The translations under genes were made by a program, and so were the position numbers. Of a DNA stretch of 64,000 bases, positions 13,401-25,650 are shown one piece after another. The notes under the pieces are model-generated. The model saw only the letters and a list, made by a program, of their open reading frames with translations, searched no databases and was not told the DNA's origin. Positions within the stretch are counted from its first letter, which is position 1; each line of letters opens with the position of its first letter. The stretch is taken from positions 186,001 to 250,000 of the forward strand of contig VWZS01010165.1 of NCBI GenBank assembly GCA_013397075.1, given 5' to 3'. Source of the stretch: Rhabdornis inornatus (lineage: Eukaryota > Chordata > Aves > Passeriformes > Rhabdornithidae).

Positions 13401-15441
13401 AAGCAGAGGACATTGCTGTCATTCTTTGTCCTGTGTAATGACTTGCAGAAATTCTGAAAACCCATTTTCTTGAAGAAAAAAAAATCATTCCCATTACTGT
13501 CTTTTGGGACACCTCCTATAAATAGTTAAAATTGCCCTGCTTTACTCAGTTTAATTATTTATTTGGAGAATAATTACTTTAGATGTCAGATCCATTATCA
13601 TGGAAGTTGTAAATGATCCTGAAACTGAAACAAATACTGTCTTCTTGTGATCAGTAACCTTATCATCACAGACACTATTTTAATTGTTCTTTCATTACAG
13701 AACCCATATAGAATATGAATTAATGTGACTCTCAGACTGTCCTAGGATTTATTTTAGAAGAGTTAACAAAACCTACAGATAACAAGAGGTAAAGAATTTC
13801 CCAATGCAGATGCTTGTCTGTGCCTGTCAAAGTCTTGTAGAAAATAATATATCCCTCAGCAGCAGTGGAATAGGCAAAAGAAATAGCATTAATAGGCAGT
13901 CAGCACAAAATGTGAATGTATTATGATAGAATATTTTTATTGAGGCTAGAGTCAATGAGTTTGAATTAATTTCTTTCCATTGAAACCTAATCCTTTCCTA
14001 CATATGTGTGCAAAGTACATGCCTACCAAAGCCAACACTGAAAATGCTCTTATTCATTAAAGAAAGGTAAATTTATTGATTAGATTTATTATACACTCAA
14101 TTGATTGCCTAAGAATTTGCCCATATCTGCCCAGTTCTGTGAAACATCAACCTTGCCCACCTCCCAGAAGGACACCAAAGTTTCCACTAAACATATTGTT
14201 GCTGTTAAGGACTTCCACAACATTCATCTCCTGTCACTGAACAGGAGAAAATGTGGACTGGGTCAGCCCCAGGACCTGTCCGAGCCAGCAGCCAATCTCC
14301 AGCAGCAGCTGAAGGCAGATGGCCAGGGCAGCAAATGAAGACCATGGCACAAAGTCTGACACTTCCCTCGCAGTCCCTGAGCTGCCAGTCATGCACAGCC
14401 CAGGCACTGCTGAGCTGGGTGGGATGTCTTTGCTCTTAATCACATCCACTGCACATCCCAAAATGTGCTCTCTCCCCCTTGAGCCAAGGAAACATTCAGC
14501 TCTCAGGTCTTTCAGCCCAAAACTTTCCACGTAGGTCTATCCTCTCCAGCCTCTCTGCAGAGGAGTTGGCAGTAATTGTATTCTGTCCAGGCAGATTTTC
14601 CAGTTTCCATTTAACCATTACAGTCTTCATTTCTAATTCCGTGCCGCTCCTCCTTGTCACATCCTCCTCCATACACGGCATATTTGCACTCACGAATTTA
14701 TGCTTTGTTATTGTGTTGTCTGGTTTTGTATTCTGGTGCTTTTGAACTCAGAGTGGCTCTTTATTCCTGGAATACTAATTCAGAACTGCTGAATTGAAGG
14801 TGTCCAGGCATAAAACTGGTTTATTTCATAGGCTATAAGCAGATATTTCCCTTTACCCAGAAAATCAGCGTTGTCACCATTTCAATATTATTCCTCAAAA
14901 GACCCTTCCATAACACAGAGAGTAAGGAGGATACTTTTAGGTGAGGACTAAAAGGTTTATTTTGTTACTCAGTGAAGAGCCTACTGTCTGCCCTCACTTA
15001 TGTAAGGTTCGCTTCCACACCTACCCTGAGTATCTTTAGCTCAGTTCAGCAGATTAAAACATTTAAGGCCAGGTTTTGTGCTATTTCTGTCAGAAGCCAA
15101 CTTCCTAATTTCTGAACATATAAAGTGTTGTTTTTTTCAACTATCTTTCAAGACTTACTATATTGGATTTGAAATCTTCTCCACTCATTTACTATATGCC
15201 ATTTTTCTTTGATTGCAACCACAATACCATCTGTGCTGAGATTTGTTACATGAGGTTTTAGCTTTGGATATCAACTATTTCTATAAAATATCACTTAAAA
15301 TCAATTAGTCACTTTGGACATAAACTAAACAAACAGTTGCATCTATCTTCCTATGTTTTTTTTTCCCCTTTAGCTTTATGGTATTTTGAGAAGCACCAGA
15401 TTTGCTTGATGAACGGTTCCCTATTTAATGATAAAAGATAA
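10476..15441. other. AT-rich non-coding block, nothing recognised
   Basis: Only short frames are present, the longest 98 codons, none with recognisable features. Long pyrimidine stretches such as 10600-10790 create many cryptic acceptor-like sites. No repeat element is identified by eye. Confidence 0.6.
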
Positions 15442-15460
15442 AAATTCTGTAACAGAATTT
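15442..15460. repeat. Perfect 19-bp palindrome
   Basis: AAATTCTGT, a single A, then ACAGAATTT: 9-bp arms around one base. It could be a dimeric protein-binding site or a small cruciform, but palindromes of this size also arise by chance in AT-rich DNA. Confidence 0.5.
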
Positions 15461-18400
15461 GGGAGAAAAAAATACAGAGGAAAAATAGATTGCTCTGCTC
15501 ATCATCATAATCCATCCCAAATGAAGGCAAATATCCTGAAGCTTGGACTGGTGACTAAGACTCATCTCTCCATCTGTCTGTGAGGGTGGTGTCAGCCACG
15601 GGACGATGACTGATGAGGATCCCATCCTGTTCAGCCCAGAACCCAAGCAGGAGAAACTCCTGGTGCAGGGATGAGAACACAAAGTTACAGACACAGCTGA
15701 GCCAAGGGGGAGAATTGGGAAGGTAGCTCAGGGTCTGCATTTGTATTCAGGCAGGAATACAAATTACAGAGGCCAAAGACAAGCCTTTTCCTTAAATCGA
15801 GTTATTGTCTTTTCTCTCTGCTGCCAACCTAAATGTTCAAAAATCATAAATCAGGACCCCAAGCATGACAAGTCTGCCTTCAAAAAGCAGGAACAAAGTA
15901 TTGGCCATCTTTCACCCTGAACACCATCACAATAAGGTTTATGAGGCCCTCAGGAGCATCAGCATTACATGTCTGAACTCCTATAGCTGCAACAGCTACA
16001 GATTTCGTTGGAATTCATTTGGGTATTTTCCACTCTCATATTATTGGACTTTTCCACAAAGTGGGTCTTTAATATCACACAGTGCCCTGACACCAGACTC
16101 CCAGTGACATTAGATAGCCATTCTAGGGTCTGTGGGCTTCTTTCACCTTCTCTGGGCTACAAAATTAGCCAAGGAATACTCCTCCCTCTGCTCCTGCCAA
16201 AAACATCTCCATGAGCTCCCTGTTAATATTTACTCTGGGTTGGATACTATATGTAAAATGAGAGTTCTAGCTGCATCCTCACAATCAGATTAATCTCATT
16301 TAAGCATGGACAGCTACTAGGAAGGGAGCTCCAACCTGCCAAGCTCTGGCCAATGTGTAGGGCAGACACTGTGATTGCAGGGGAAGCTGGGCCAGGGAAG
16401 TGGTCTGCTTGGAAAAGTGACCTGAGAAGAAATTACCAGATCGTTTACAGCACTGGCTCTGTGAGGTGGCTCCCTGTACAATCCTTCAGCTATTAATGCC
16501 AGCACAAAGGGGAGCTCAGGGACACAGAGACATCCCTTTAGTCTGCACTTAGGCACAGTTAAATTGCAGTCCTGGAAACAAACATAAATTCCCTGAGGTC
16601 ATTTGACAGTCCTGCAAGTTTTTCTGCCACAGTTAGAACTCAAGCTGTTTTTAAAGAGACCATAAATATGGGATGGGGAAATATGGATATTATACTTTTT
16701 TCTTTCATGTTTTTTCAGTAAGATCTTCAGGTTACAAAACCTTCAGGGCAGGGTTCACCCATCTTCCTGCCCCTTCAGAAAGAACTTTACTTGGCTTCTC
16801 AAATAAACACGCTGGGGAATATGAAAAACAGGGAGAGGATGGTGTTGCTGTCATCTGTGGCAGAGGTCCAAGCAAAGTTTGCTCCTCTTATCGTAATGAA
16901 TAACTGCATTTTGCACAAATGGTGAGCTAGAAATGGCCCTTTTTAACCCATGGACAATTATACACAATGAATCCAAAACCACACCTATTAGCAATCATAA
17001 AGGATCCTTCCTGACTGCATCAGCTTAATCTCATTGTCCCCTGACAGAAAGTTTGTGCAGCCTGCAGGTCACCTGCGTGATAGTTTTTCTTCTTTCTCCC
17101 TGAGTACATGAAGTTTAGACCACTTATATGAGCTTTACAGGATTGCAGATTTTGGAGCACGTCACTAAAAAATTAAGGATTTGGGAAATAAAACAACAAG
17201 CCTTGCTGTTAGAGTATAACAGTTTACATTCGCTTGTTAATTCTCAAAAATCACAAACAGTTGCCTTCAGAAGGGAGAGTCCCAAGGAGAGAACACCCTG
17301 TGGACCAGCTTTTACTAAATGCCAGAGAAAAAAAGGTGTCATTTTAAGCAACTTAGTGCATTCAATGAAACAAAACCCAACCTTAAAGAGGTTTGGGGTT
17401 GTTTTTTTCCTGCAATCTGACAGAAGATGTTGAGAAAGGGTTTTAGTGAGAAAGCCTCAATCTGGGGTTTTCCCAGTACGTTGTTTTAAGCCCCTAAGTA
17501 TGAATGAAAGGAAATTGTAGCCTCAGCTGGGTCCCCCTTGGTCATCCCAAAGTGGCCCAGGCAGGGCCAGAGGAGGTGTGCTCACAGCCACTGTGCACCA
17601 TGGTCCACAGGTACATCAGGCACACCTTCCTTTTAGGCACACACCTGGATTTGTACTTCAGGACCAAAGCAAATCAGCAGGGGTCTCTGGGTATCAGTGA
17701 AATGATAACAACATAATCACCAGGCCTGTGTTAGTTACTTTTTGCTGTATATCTTAGATAAATGAAGATTAAAACTTCTTATAGACCCTTGAAGCTTAGG
17801 CCTTCGTTTCAGACCAGCACAATGTCACATTTTGAAAAATAATTCAATAATTTAATCCAATGGTTAGAAGTAGCTTAGTAAATATTTTTCTTGAGAAATC
17901 TCACCAACTGGCAACTACTCACAAAAGCAGCACAAGGCAATGCAACCACATCTTTAATTTGCTGCTACTACTGAGCAGGCTGGCTTGCCTCGTGCTTTTA
18001 TTTTACAGTAGCTTTGATTACACTTTTCTCAATAAAGTCTGCATCTTGACAGCAAGGAACACATTTATCTCAAATATGGAAAGAAATAACAGTAATACGA
18101 TCCCCTGCTTGTATGTGAGAGAGTGAATGAGAGCATAACAAATTCACCTATGCCATTATCTCTGTGAACAAAGTCAGAATTTCAGCTGCAGTGACCTTGT
18201 GGTCACAGAGATCACAAATTGCAAGACAGAAGCTGTGGAAAGAAAAGGGCTTTAGTTAGGCAGGTGAACATTGTTACAGTACATCCTGCAGTTGCTATAT
18301 ATCCAAAACTAGTTCTCTTAAGACAGAAATCAGGCTTCCTCTCGTATTGTTCAATAGTTTTCAAAATACAACTGACAATAATTCACATTTTTGTTCAATA

Positions 18401-20749
18401 GAAGTAAGGGATTTATCTCTTCATTTAAAGACCTAGAAACCAGGAAGAAAATCAAGAAAGTGCCAAAAATACAGATACTACAAACTTGCCCAGATGAATT
18501 TGGCACAGCCCTGCACAACATACAAAAAAAGTCTTTTTTAAGGGAGTTGCAGCTGAAGTCCAACAGAATTTAGTAATATTGACAGGAATGTTATGGTAAA
18601 CTTGATAGTAAGAAAAATCAAGATTCTAACATATGTAGAGAAATATGCTTTGTGAATTAAACTAACAGAAGTGTTCCTATATTACAAATTAGTACTGTAT
18701 CCAATTTTGTTTGTTTTTGTCATTATAAACCAAGTTGTACCCTGTCTGGACTGAGCTGTGTGACTCCTAAAAGTGATCCCTGTCTTGTAGGGACTCCTAA
18801 GCTCCAAAACAGATCATGATCACATTTAGGTTCTTTCCAGGCTGTAAAGGCACAGCTGTCTCCCTATAGCTTTGAAACTCAAAGCTCAGACCTCCAGCTC
18901 ATGGAGTACCACACAGTCATCAACACTACCAGAACTAAAAATGTGTAACTCTGCTCTGATCACCAGAGTCTAGATCTGTGCTGCTCTTCACATCTAACTT
19001 TCATTCCACCTTGTTAAGGACTATGTCAGTATATAATGTAATTTAGAAGAGCTTTCCTGTTCATAAAGCTGTGGCTTCTTTTGAGGAGTTAATATTTGTT
19101 CTGGGATCAACAGACACTATAACTGAAATTAAAGATGACTTTTTCATCTAAAAAATCCTTTCTAAGCCTCATTGACTTAGTGCCCTATACACAAACTAGA
19201 GTTTGGAGCTAAAACAGGGAACTCAGAGCCATGGTGCTGCTGACAGAAAAAGAGTTATTGGAGGGTTTTATCCAATTTGATCCTACTCACAGTGTATCTC
19301 AATTTCATACCATGTTTTAATCAAAGTAAGCTTTCATGAATATCCACTACTACTTACTCTAATAGATCCTAGGACTGAGAAACCCTCATACTAGGAAGTA
19401 GGACCTAGGTATTACAATAATTCTCATTGAGAAACATATTTCAAGGCCCACTGAGTTAAAAGAACTAGGACACAGTAGCAGTGGCTAGGTATTTATTAAT
19501 TTCCCTCAGGTAACAACAGTCACTTTCAGTTTACCAAGAACAGATTACAAAGAACATCATTTTGCAGAACCAGGTCAGGCAGATGTATAGGCTGTATATG
19601 ATTTGGCCACTTAAGCATCAGAAGTGCCATGAACATTGTAAAACCTGATACCAAAGTGAGAAGGCATCAGTCTTCCTGCTGTGCCCTGCCCCTCCCAGGA
19701 GCAGAGTTTTCAGGTTGGCTATTCTGAATGGTAAATTTTTCCAAAGCCCCCAGATCCCACTGCTGTGTTTCATTTCCCTGAGGACATTAGACTGGGGGAA
19801 AAATCCAAAACACAGGACTACTTACTAAACTTGCCTTTGTGCAACTTCATATTTCAAAGAGTTAATAAATAATACCAAAAGCTCTATTATAAGGATGAGA
19901 AAAGTATCCCAGGAAGTATTTTTTCTTTACAAGGCTAATCAATATAATTTTTGGGTATGCTATCCAGACCACAATCCCACATTATGTTGAAAGAAGGAAA
20001 GAAGCATGAGAGGTAGAATGGTGTTTCCATTACAGTTTAACTGTTTCAAACAGCTTAACTCTTTTTTTTTTTTTTGGGTGATATGATCTACAGTCCAAAT
20101 CTGATAAATCAGAATATAATTAAATAGTTAAGGAATCATCACTACAAACCTAGCCAACAGGAAAGTTTTTTTTCAGGGATTATTTCTCAGCAAAGGATCA
20201 AAATCCCAGACTTATTAAATTAGGGGAAAATTCATTGTGTGAAAGTGAGGAGGCTGGATTTGTGTGGCCCATACAATACTGCAAACACGACCACAAGCAC
20301 TCAGTGCCTGCCTTGGGATGCAAAAAGATATTGAGCTAACAAAAGCCATCTATCTCCCTGTGAAAGCAAATATCACAAAGGCTGTTCCACTCCACGATTC
20401 ACTGTTGGATGTTTTAATTCAGGTGGGCCCTGGCTCTCGGTTGGCACTCCTTCACACATGTGCTTAATTTGACATACAGAGCCAAAGATTAGTTCCACTA
20501 AAGTCCTGTGATTTGCTTAGTGGTAGGATGAAAAACTCCCACTGGCTTCAAGTGTGAAAGATCAGAGACTGAAGGATCAAACTTTATAGCAAGTAGGGTC
20601 AAGCAGCAAGTTCCCAATCCACAATATGAGCACTGGTTTTTATTATAGATCACTGCTCTGCTCTGAAGGACTCTTTCCAGCATGACAGTTCCTCGTTTTT
20701 TCTGAATGGCTGTTATCAGATCACAGCTTTACACTGAAGCTGTTTATAA
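15461..20749. other. AT-rich non-coding block, nothing recognised
   Basis: No frame exceeds about 101 codons and none has recognisable protein features. A 14-T run lies at 20062-20075. No transposon is recognised. Confidence 0.6.
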
Positions 20750-21070
20750 ATGGTCCTTATGACACTGCCTTTTTTTTTTTATCAAGCCATTTTTCCACCA
20801 TGAAACGGGACATTTATTGTTCATATATAAGAGGCAATGGACCTGCAAAAGCAGCGTTCATAAAACCTGGAAACCTCCTCAACAAGCAAAATGACTAACT
20901 GTGATGGACATTCGTAAATCACTCCATATCATTCATCATAATTCCTGAGGTTTCATTAATTCCTTGAGGAAGACATAAATCTAATGTGCATCTTAAGGAG
21001 TCAGCAGGCTGGCTTGCTCTCCAGGCATAAAATAAATATGATGCTCTCTCAAGTTTTGCATGTGTGCACA
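20750..21070. promoter_or_regulatory. Possible conserved non-coding element
   Basis: The segment is free of recognisable repeats and holds several homeodomain or bZIP-like short motifs (TTTATTG, TTCATTAATT, CATAAAATAAATATGATG). Its texture is like that of vertebrate developmental enhancers. This is an impression from composition only. Conservation cannot be judged from one sequence. Confidence 0.15.
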
Positions 21071-22331
21071 GCAGGATATTGATGTCAGTCAAAATGTGGG
21101 GATATCCTGGGCAGCCCTGCAGGCATCGCTTTTGTTTTCAGAACGTGCAAATGCTCTGTCCTAATCCTCCCCCACTCAACTCAGTGGACCCCTTTCCCTA
21201 TAAAGCTCAGGCAGAACTATATGTATGAAGCCTCCAATCTACCTCTGCTTTTGAACAATCAGGTTAAGTGTGCAAATTTGATTTCCAGAACTGAGAGGCC
21301 ACCAGTGCCTGGGCCAGTGCTGCAGGGATCATCTTGGAAGGGTCCTGAGCAGCTTCAGAGGGTCACAGACATCACATATGTCTAGCAGCACCCATAAAAA
21401 AAAAGGACAGTAACAAAATCTTTTCTTTTAAAGCAGGCAAGCTGATATAATCAGAAAAAAAAAAAAGCCTTTACAGTGAAGCCTGCTGCTATGCAAATTG
21501 CTCTCTGAAAATCCTAAAGCAAGTTTGACATCCTGTGGCCAGAGTCAGCATGGGAACAACTCACCCTTTCAAACCGTGGGCTTGCTCACTCAGGAAATTA
21601 TCCTGCTCCTGAGGGCATATATTTTTGTTTGAGGTGGGTACAACAGTCTTGTAAGTGAGTATCCTGGAGGAAAGAATATAAATGTACACACTAAATATTT
21701 CCGTCAGGGGATGACTAGGGGCTGAAAGAGAGTAATAGCACTCGAAAGCCCACAGGACATCAGAGGGTAAACACAGGATAGGTCCCAGAAAGCCTGTGTG
21801 GCCCCTCTGCTTGAGGTTATCCCCTGCCCTAAAAGAGGAATACAAATATAAATAGGGGACCAGAGACTGGGGGAAGGAAAACAAAAGAAAAGAAACTAGG
21901 GCATGGAAAGACTAGCTTCTCCTAAGAAAAACAGGTACAGGCTGAAATGTAAATATCTCTGAAAAGATAATTTAGTCATAATCATAAGGTCTGTTTAAAA
22001 GTCTGCTGCTTCTTTTTCCAGCCCACATTTTCCAAAAGAAAGAAAAGCTGTCTTTAAAATATCTGTGATAATTGTTATGAAACAATCACATGTAGCAATC
22101 TTGGCTTATTGGTGCACATCCAACACACCACATCAGTCTCTGTGAACCTTTCCAAAGGTTTGTGCCTGTAATTTGGAAGAACTGATTGTACAGTGAAGAT
22201 AACAAGGCAATTTGTTAGAACTTAATTTGTAACAAATTATTTCTGTGGGAAGAGAAAATGACAACAAAAGGATAACTCAAGATTTATGGAATTGGGGTAA
22301 AACCCAGCATTACAGCTGCACAATATCTTGG
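21071..22331. other. Non-coding block with homopolymer run
   Basis: A 12-A run lies at 21455-21466. An open frame on the - strand at 21561-21884 (107 codons) ends at a GTGAGT donor-like site near 21560, but it shows no recognisable protein features. Nothing else is identified. Confidence 0.5.
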
Positions 22332-22357
22332 GATAAGTCATGTCTGCATGACTTATC
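22332..22357. promoter_or_regulatory. Perfect hairpin with mirrored GATA and AP-1-like motifs
   Basis: The arms GATAAGTCATG (22332-22342) and CATGACTTATC (22347-22357) are exact reverse complements around the 4-nt loop TCTG. Each arm carries a GATAAG motif partly overlapping an AP-1/NF-E2-like TAAGTCA. Such a motif-bearing inverted repeat could be a composite regulatory site or could form a stem in RNA. The structure is seen directly; function is inferred. Confidence 0.45.
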
Positions 22358-22957
22358 TTTCAGAAGATTGGCTTTGAACTTTCAAGATCATTGGCATACT
22401 TTTACACAGAATAGATTTATTGATAGGCTTATTAAGATGGAATGAGTATTTATTTACTCATGTTTTCTTTTCTAGAGCAAACAAAATTCATAAAAGATAT
22501 CCAACATATAGTACATACTCAACCATGACAAGTCTTTCGGGTTACAGAAACGGTGTTTGAATCAGGCTACAAAATGGTTGTGTAGGTAAAATATCCTATT
22601 TCCTCACAATCTTCAAAATATTCATCCACTGTGAACTGCTTCCTAGTGTCTTTGCTGGGGACAGAGAGAAACCTCCTGCCATTTTTGAATGGTAGTGAGT
22701 TTGAATTTACAAAGCAAATCTTTTTATTTTTTAACAACCATTATTTCAACCTTTTAAAAACACTGTATTTTACTCTACCTTAGAATGTGCAGAAGGAGAC
22801 TAAAAATGAGAGATAAATTCCAATACTGAGGACACAAAGCAATGAAGCACTTTGAGGATTGGACTATTTCATCATGTAAGTAGGTCTTGTGGGGTTGTTT
22901 GCTTGTTTGTTGTGGGTTTTTCCAGTTGATTTCAGAATATTGTGGGTCTGTTCTTCT

Positions 22958-23286
22958 TGTCCTTATCACTCTCTACAACTTCCTGAAAGGTGGGTCTCAG
23001 TCTCCTCTCTCAGGACTAGCAACAGGACAGGAGGAAATGGTCTCAAGCTGTGCTAGGGGAGGTTTAGGCTGGACATCAGGAAGAATTTATCCACTGAAAA
23101 GGTGATCAGGGATTAGAATGGGACAGAATGGACAGGGAACAGGTGGAGTCACCATCCCTGGAAGTGTTCAAGGAACAATTCAGTGGGACACTTAGTGCTG
23201 TGATTTAGTTGAAAAGCTGGTGTTTGGTTAGAGGTTGGACAGGGCTATCTTGGGGGTCTTTTCCAACCCTAATGATTCTGATGTTC
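22958..23286 (+). mobile_element. CR1 LINE, truncated 3' end
   Basis: The sequence follows the conserved 3' end of avian CR1 (Chicken Repeat 1) non-LTR retrotransposons. It begins near CCTTATCACTCTCTACAAC, continues through GGGGAGGTTTAGGCTGGACA, a GGTGGAGTCACCATCCCTGG block and TCTTTTCCAACCCTAATGAT, and ends at a decayed TTCTGATG-type octamer tail. This portion covers the end of the reverse transcriptase ORF and the 3' UTR. It is non-coding here because of substitutions and a small deletion near 22990. 5' truncation is normal for CR1. Several differences from the family consensus suggest an old, inactive copy. The subfamily looks like the CR1-J/Y group but is not settled by eye. Confidence 0.9.
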
Positions 23287-25594
23287 AACTCAAAGCAAAT
23301 TCCTAGCTGGAAGTTTTAACTGTCACAATGAAAAGTCATTAAGGATAGGAAAGAACCTGCTCGACTCTAATCCAGCTCAGCATAAAATCAAGAGGATTTA
23401 ACTCTTCACAAGGAAGATAGAAGAACAGCACAAGTCTTTGTGCCTAGTTTACTCATTGAAGCAATACATTAAATAGGAATTAATCTACACAAAAACGTGT
23501 AATACATGTTAACTAGAGAGATACTCCAGGTGTAACAACACTTGTGAAAACAATGTCTGCCTCTTTGTAATGATTTTCACTTATTTAATTTTTTAAATTA
23601 TTTTTAATTATTCCATATTACAAAATTATTATGTGCCCATCTTTACTAGTATCCCTACAGTTGAAAATATGGATTAGGGCAGTCAGTGGAGACAGGTGAG
23701 TCTTGTCCTGCCCAGCAATGCTCAGTCACTGCTGCTCCAGCCTGTGCAATGATGAATTATTTAGACCCTCTGTAGTTAAAGTAGAGCTTCAGCTGTGCAG
23801 TTGATAATCAGACCACAGCCAGAGCCTGGGTTTCTTTATCAGGTGTGCAAACACACAGGCACATGCTCCTCACTTTGCAAAGGCAGTGGGTGGCAATTAC
23901 AATCAGAGAGGGGATTGCTGTGCCACTCCACATTTGTGAGCTGGTATTCATCAATACTTGCACTAGGAAACATTCGATTATTCTGCAAGATGCTGAATGT
24001 TCCTGTTGATTGAAACTATTTAAGGGTGTCAAATCAAGGATTTTCTCTCTGCTGTACCACACCTGTTCAATTTCTCTTTCATTGTTATCACAACTGCAAC
24101 AAAATAAGCACATCATGTACAAAAGGCCCCACTAATACTTTCAAATATGAGAATTTGGTTTGCAAACTATGTTGATTTGTGGAGTAAAAATCTCAAGGGT
24201 ACTTAGATGTAACTTTCAAACAGCACCTTAGAACCACCTCAGACAGCTGAACAGCAACTTAGAACCAAAATTTTGATAGCATGTAGGCAAGATTTTAGAT
24301 AAAGTGAGATCTTTAAGGAGCAACCTTGCATCAAATACACATTGCTCAAATATGTGACCATAAAAGCCACATTTTCTAGAAGGACACAGTCCTGTTGCAT
24401 GCCATTGTCATTTCTGCTCTTGTGACATTCCCATTCCCTGTAAAGTACTGCCCCAGCCTTCCATGTCTGTGCCAAACATTGGTGTTACCTTTGCCACACA
24501 ACTCGTGCAATGGCACTGCCTTTCTCCTTCTACACCTTTCTTCAGGGCAAAAACTGCATGAGCAGCAGCTGGTGGACAAGCAGCCAGCAAAACTGGGTGT
24601 GAGGGAAGTGGGGTGGGCTGAGGGGTCTGTTTTGGAGGGCAATCCCCCTGCAGCTCTAGGGGTTATGGTTTAAATATCTTCTGTAGGAGTACAAAGATCT
24701 TTCAAGGCATAATCCAGCCCGTGCCCTTTAGCTTTATCTATGCATGGAGCACATTGTGCTAAATGTTTAGCTTGTGAGAGATTGTTTCTGCTCCCTGGCT
24801 GGGTGACTGAAGTTTCATAACCAGATTGGTGATCATATGCAGTATAAATAACAAATACCTCTCCACATGCACACTGAGGCCTGCATGCATTTATGCAATC
24901 AAAGCACAACATTGAGGGGAAAAAAAATCAATAAAAGCTTAGGAACAATGAAAACAGAACCATTGCTGTACTAATAGATATTTTCCAGGAGGTGGAATCT
25001 TGCTATTATATCATACCCAAAATACAGCAGGAATTGTTCCATGAGCTGACATCTGGCTGTAACAGCATGACCTCTGATACCATGCAGGACATAACCTCAG
25101 TGAAGGCTCAGAAGAAATTAGGAACATGACTTCACAGAAAATAGGAGTAATATTCATTGGCTTATAGAATGGGAGTGAAGGGTGATTTAAATGCAGATTC
25201 AAAATATCAGCAGTGAAATCTTGGTGTATTTAGAGCTGGCCTATTTAGCTATTTAACTGACAGCTGGTGATTAATGTAGATATAAAACTTTGACATGTCT
25301 TTCTCTTGGAATACAAAGTTGATAGTGGTTTATGTTTCGGTTTTTTGGTTGCTTTCTCAAATGAATTTCTAGAAGCTGAAGACCATGAATGGGAATGCTG
25401 AAATACAGCAGTTTTCAAAGCTTTCAGAATAGTCATGATGAGAAGTTGTTTTCGACTTTCATTGAATTGATAGTAATAGTGAGGAATAATTGTTTTGATT
25501 CATTATTCACCAAATTTTGGACAACTTTTGTAACTGAATGACAGGTTTAATTGGATTTTTTTAAAGTTAATTACCTATTATCACCATGGCACTT
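23287..25594. other. Non-coding block with one small exon candidate
   Basis: The block holds a candidate 35-nt + strand exon at 23661-23695, listed separately. Otherwise it has short chance frames (the longest 104 codons) and AT-rich runs near 23580-23640. No transposon is recognised downstream of the CR1. Confidence 0.55.
23661..23695 (+). other. Candidate 35-nt + strand exon
   Basis: A good acceptor (ACTAGTATCCCTACAG, ending 23660) and a strong donor (CAG then GTGAGT at 23696) bound 35 nt with one open frame (LKIWIRAVSGD plus two bases). The donor match is good, but the exon is very short and no partner exons are identified. It may be a chance pair of sites or a non-coding RNA exon. Confidence 0.12.
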
Positions 25595-25650
25595 CATTTT
25601 ATTTATTTTATTTTATTTTATTTTACTTTATTTTATTTCATTTTATTTTT
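25595..25650 (+). repeat. TTTTA pentanucleotide tract
   Basis: About eleven imperfect repeats of TTTTA, interrupted by TTTA, TTTCA and TTTAC variants, form a 56-bp A/T-only stretch apart from four C residues. The interruptions suggest an old, relatively stable microsatellite. Confidence 0.85.

Noticed and set aside
21561..21884. 107-codon - strand frame ending at a GTGAGT site
   Set aside because: Moderate acceptor only, no recognisable protein features. Kept as background.
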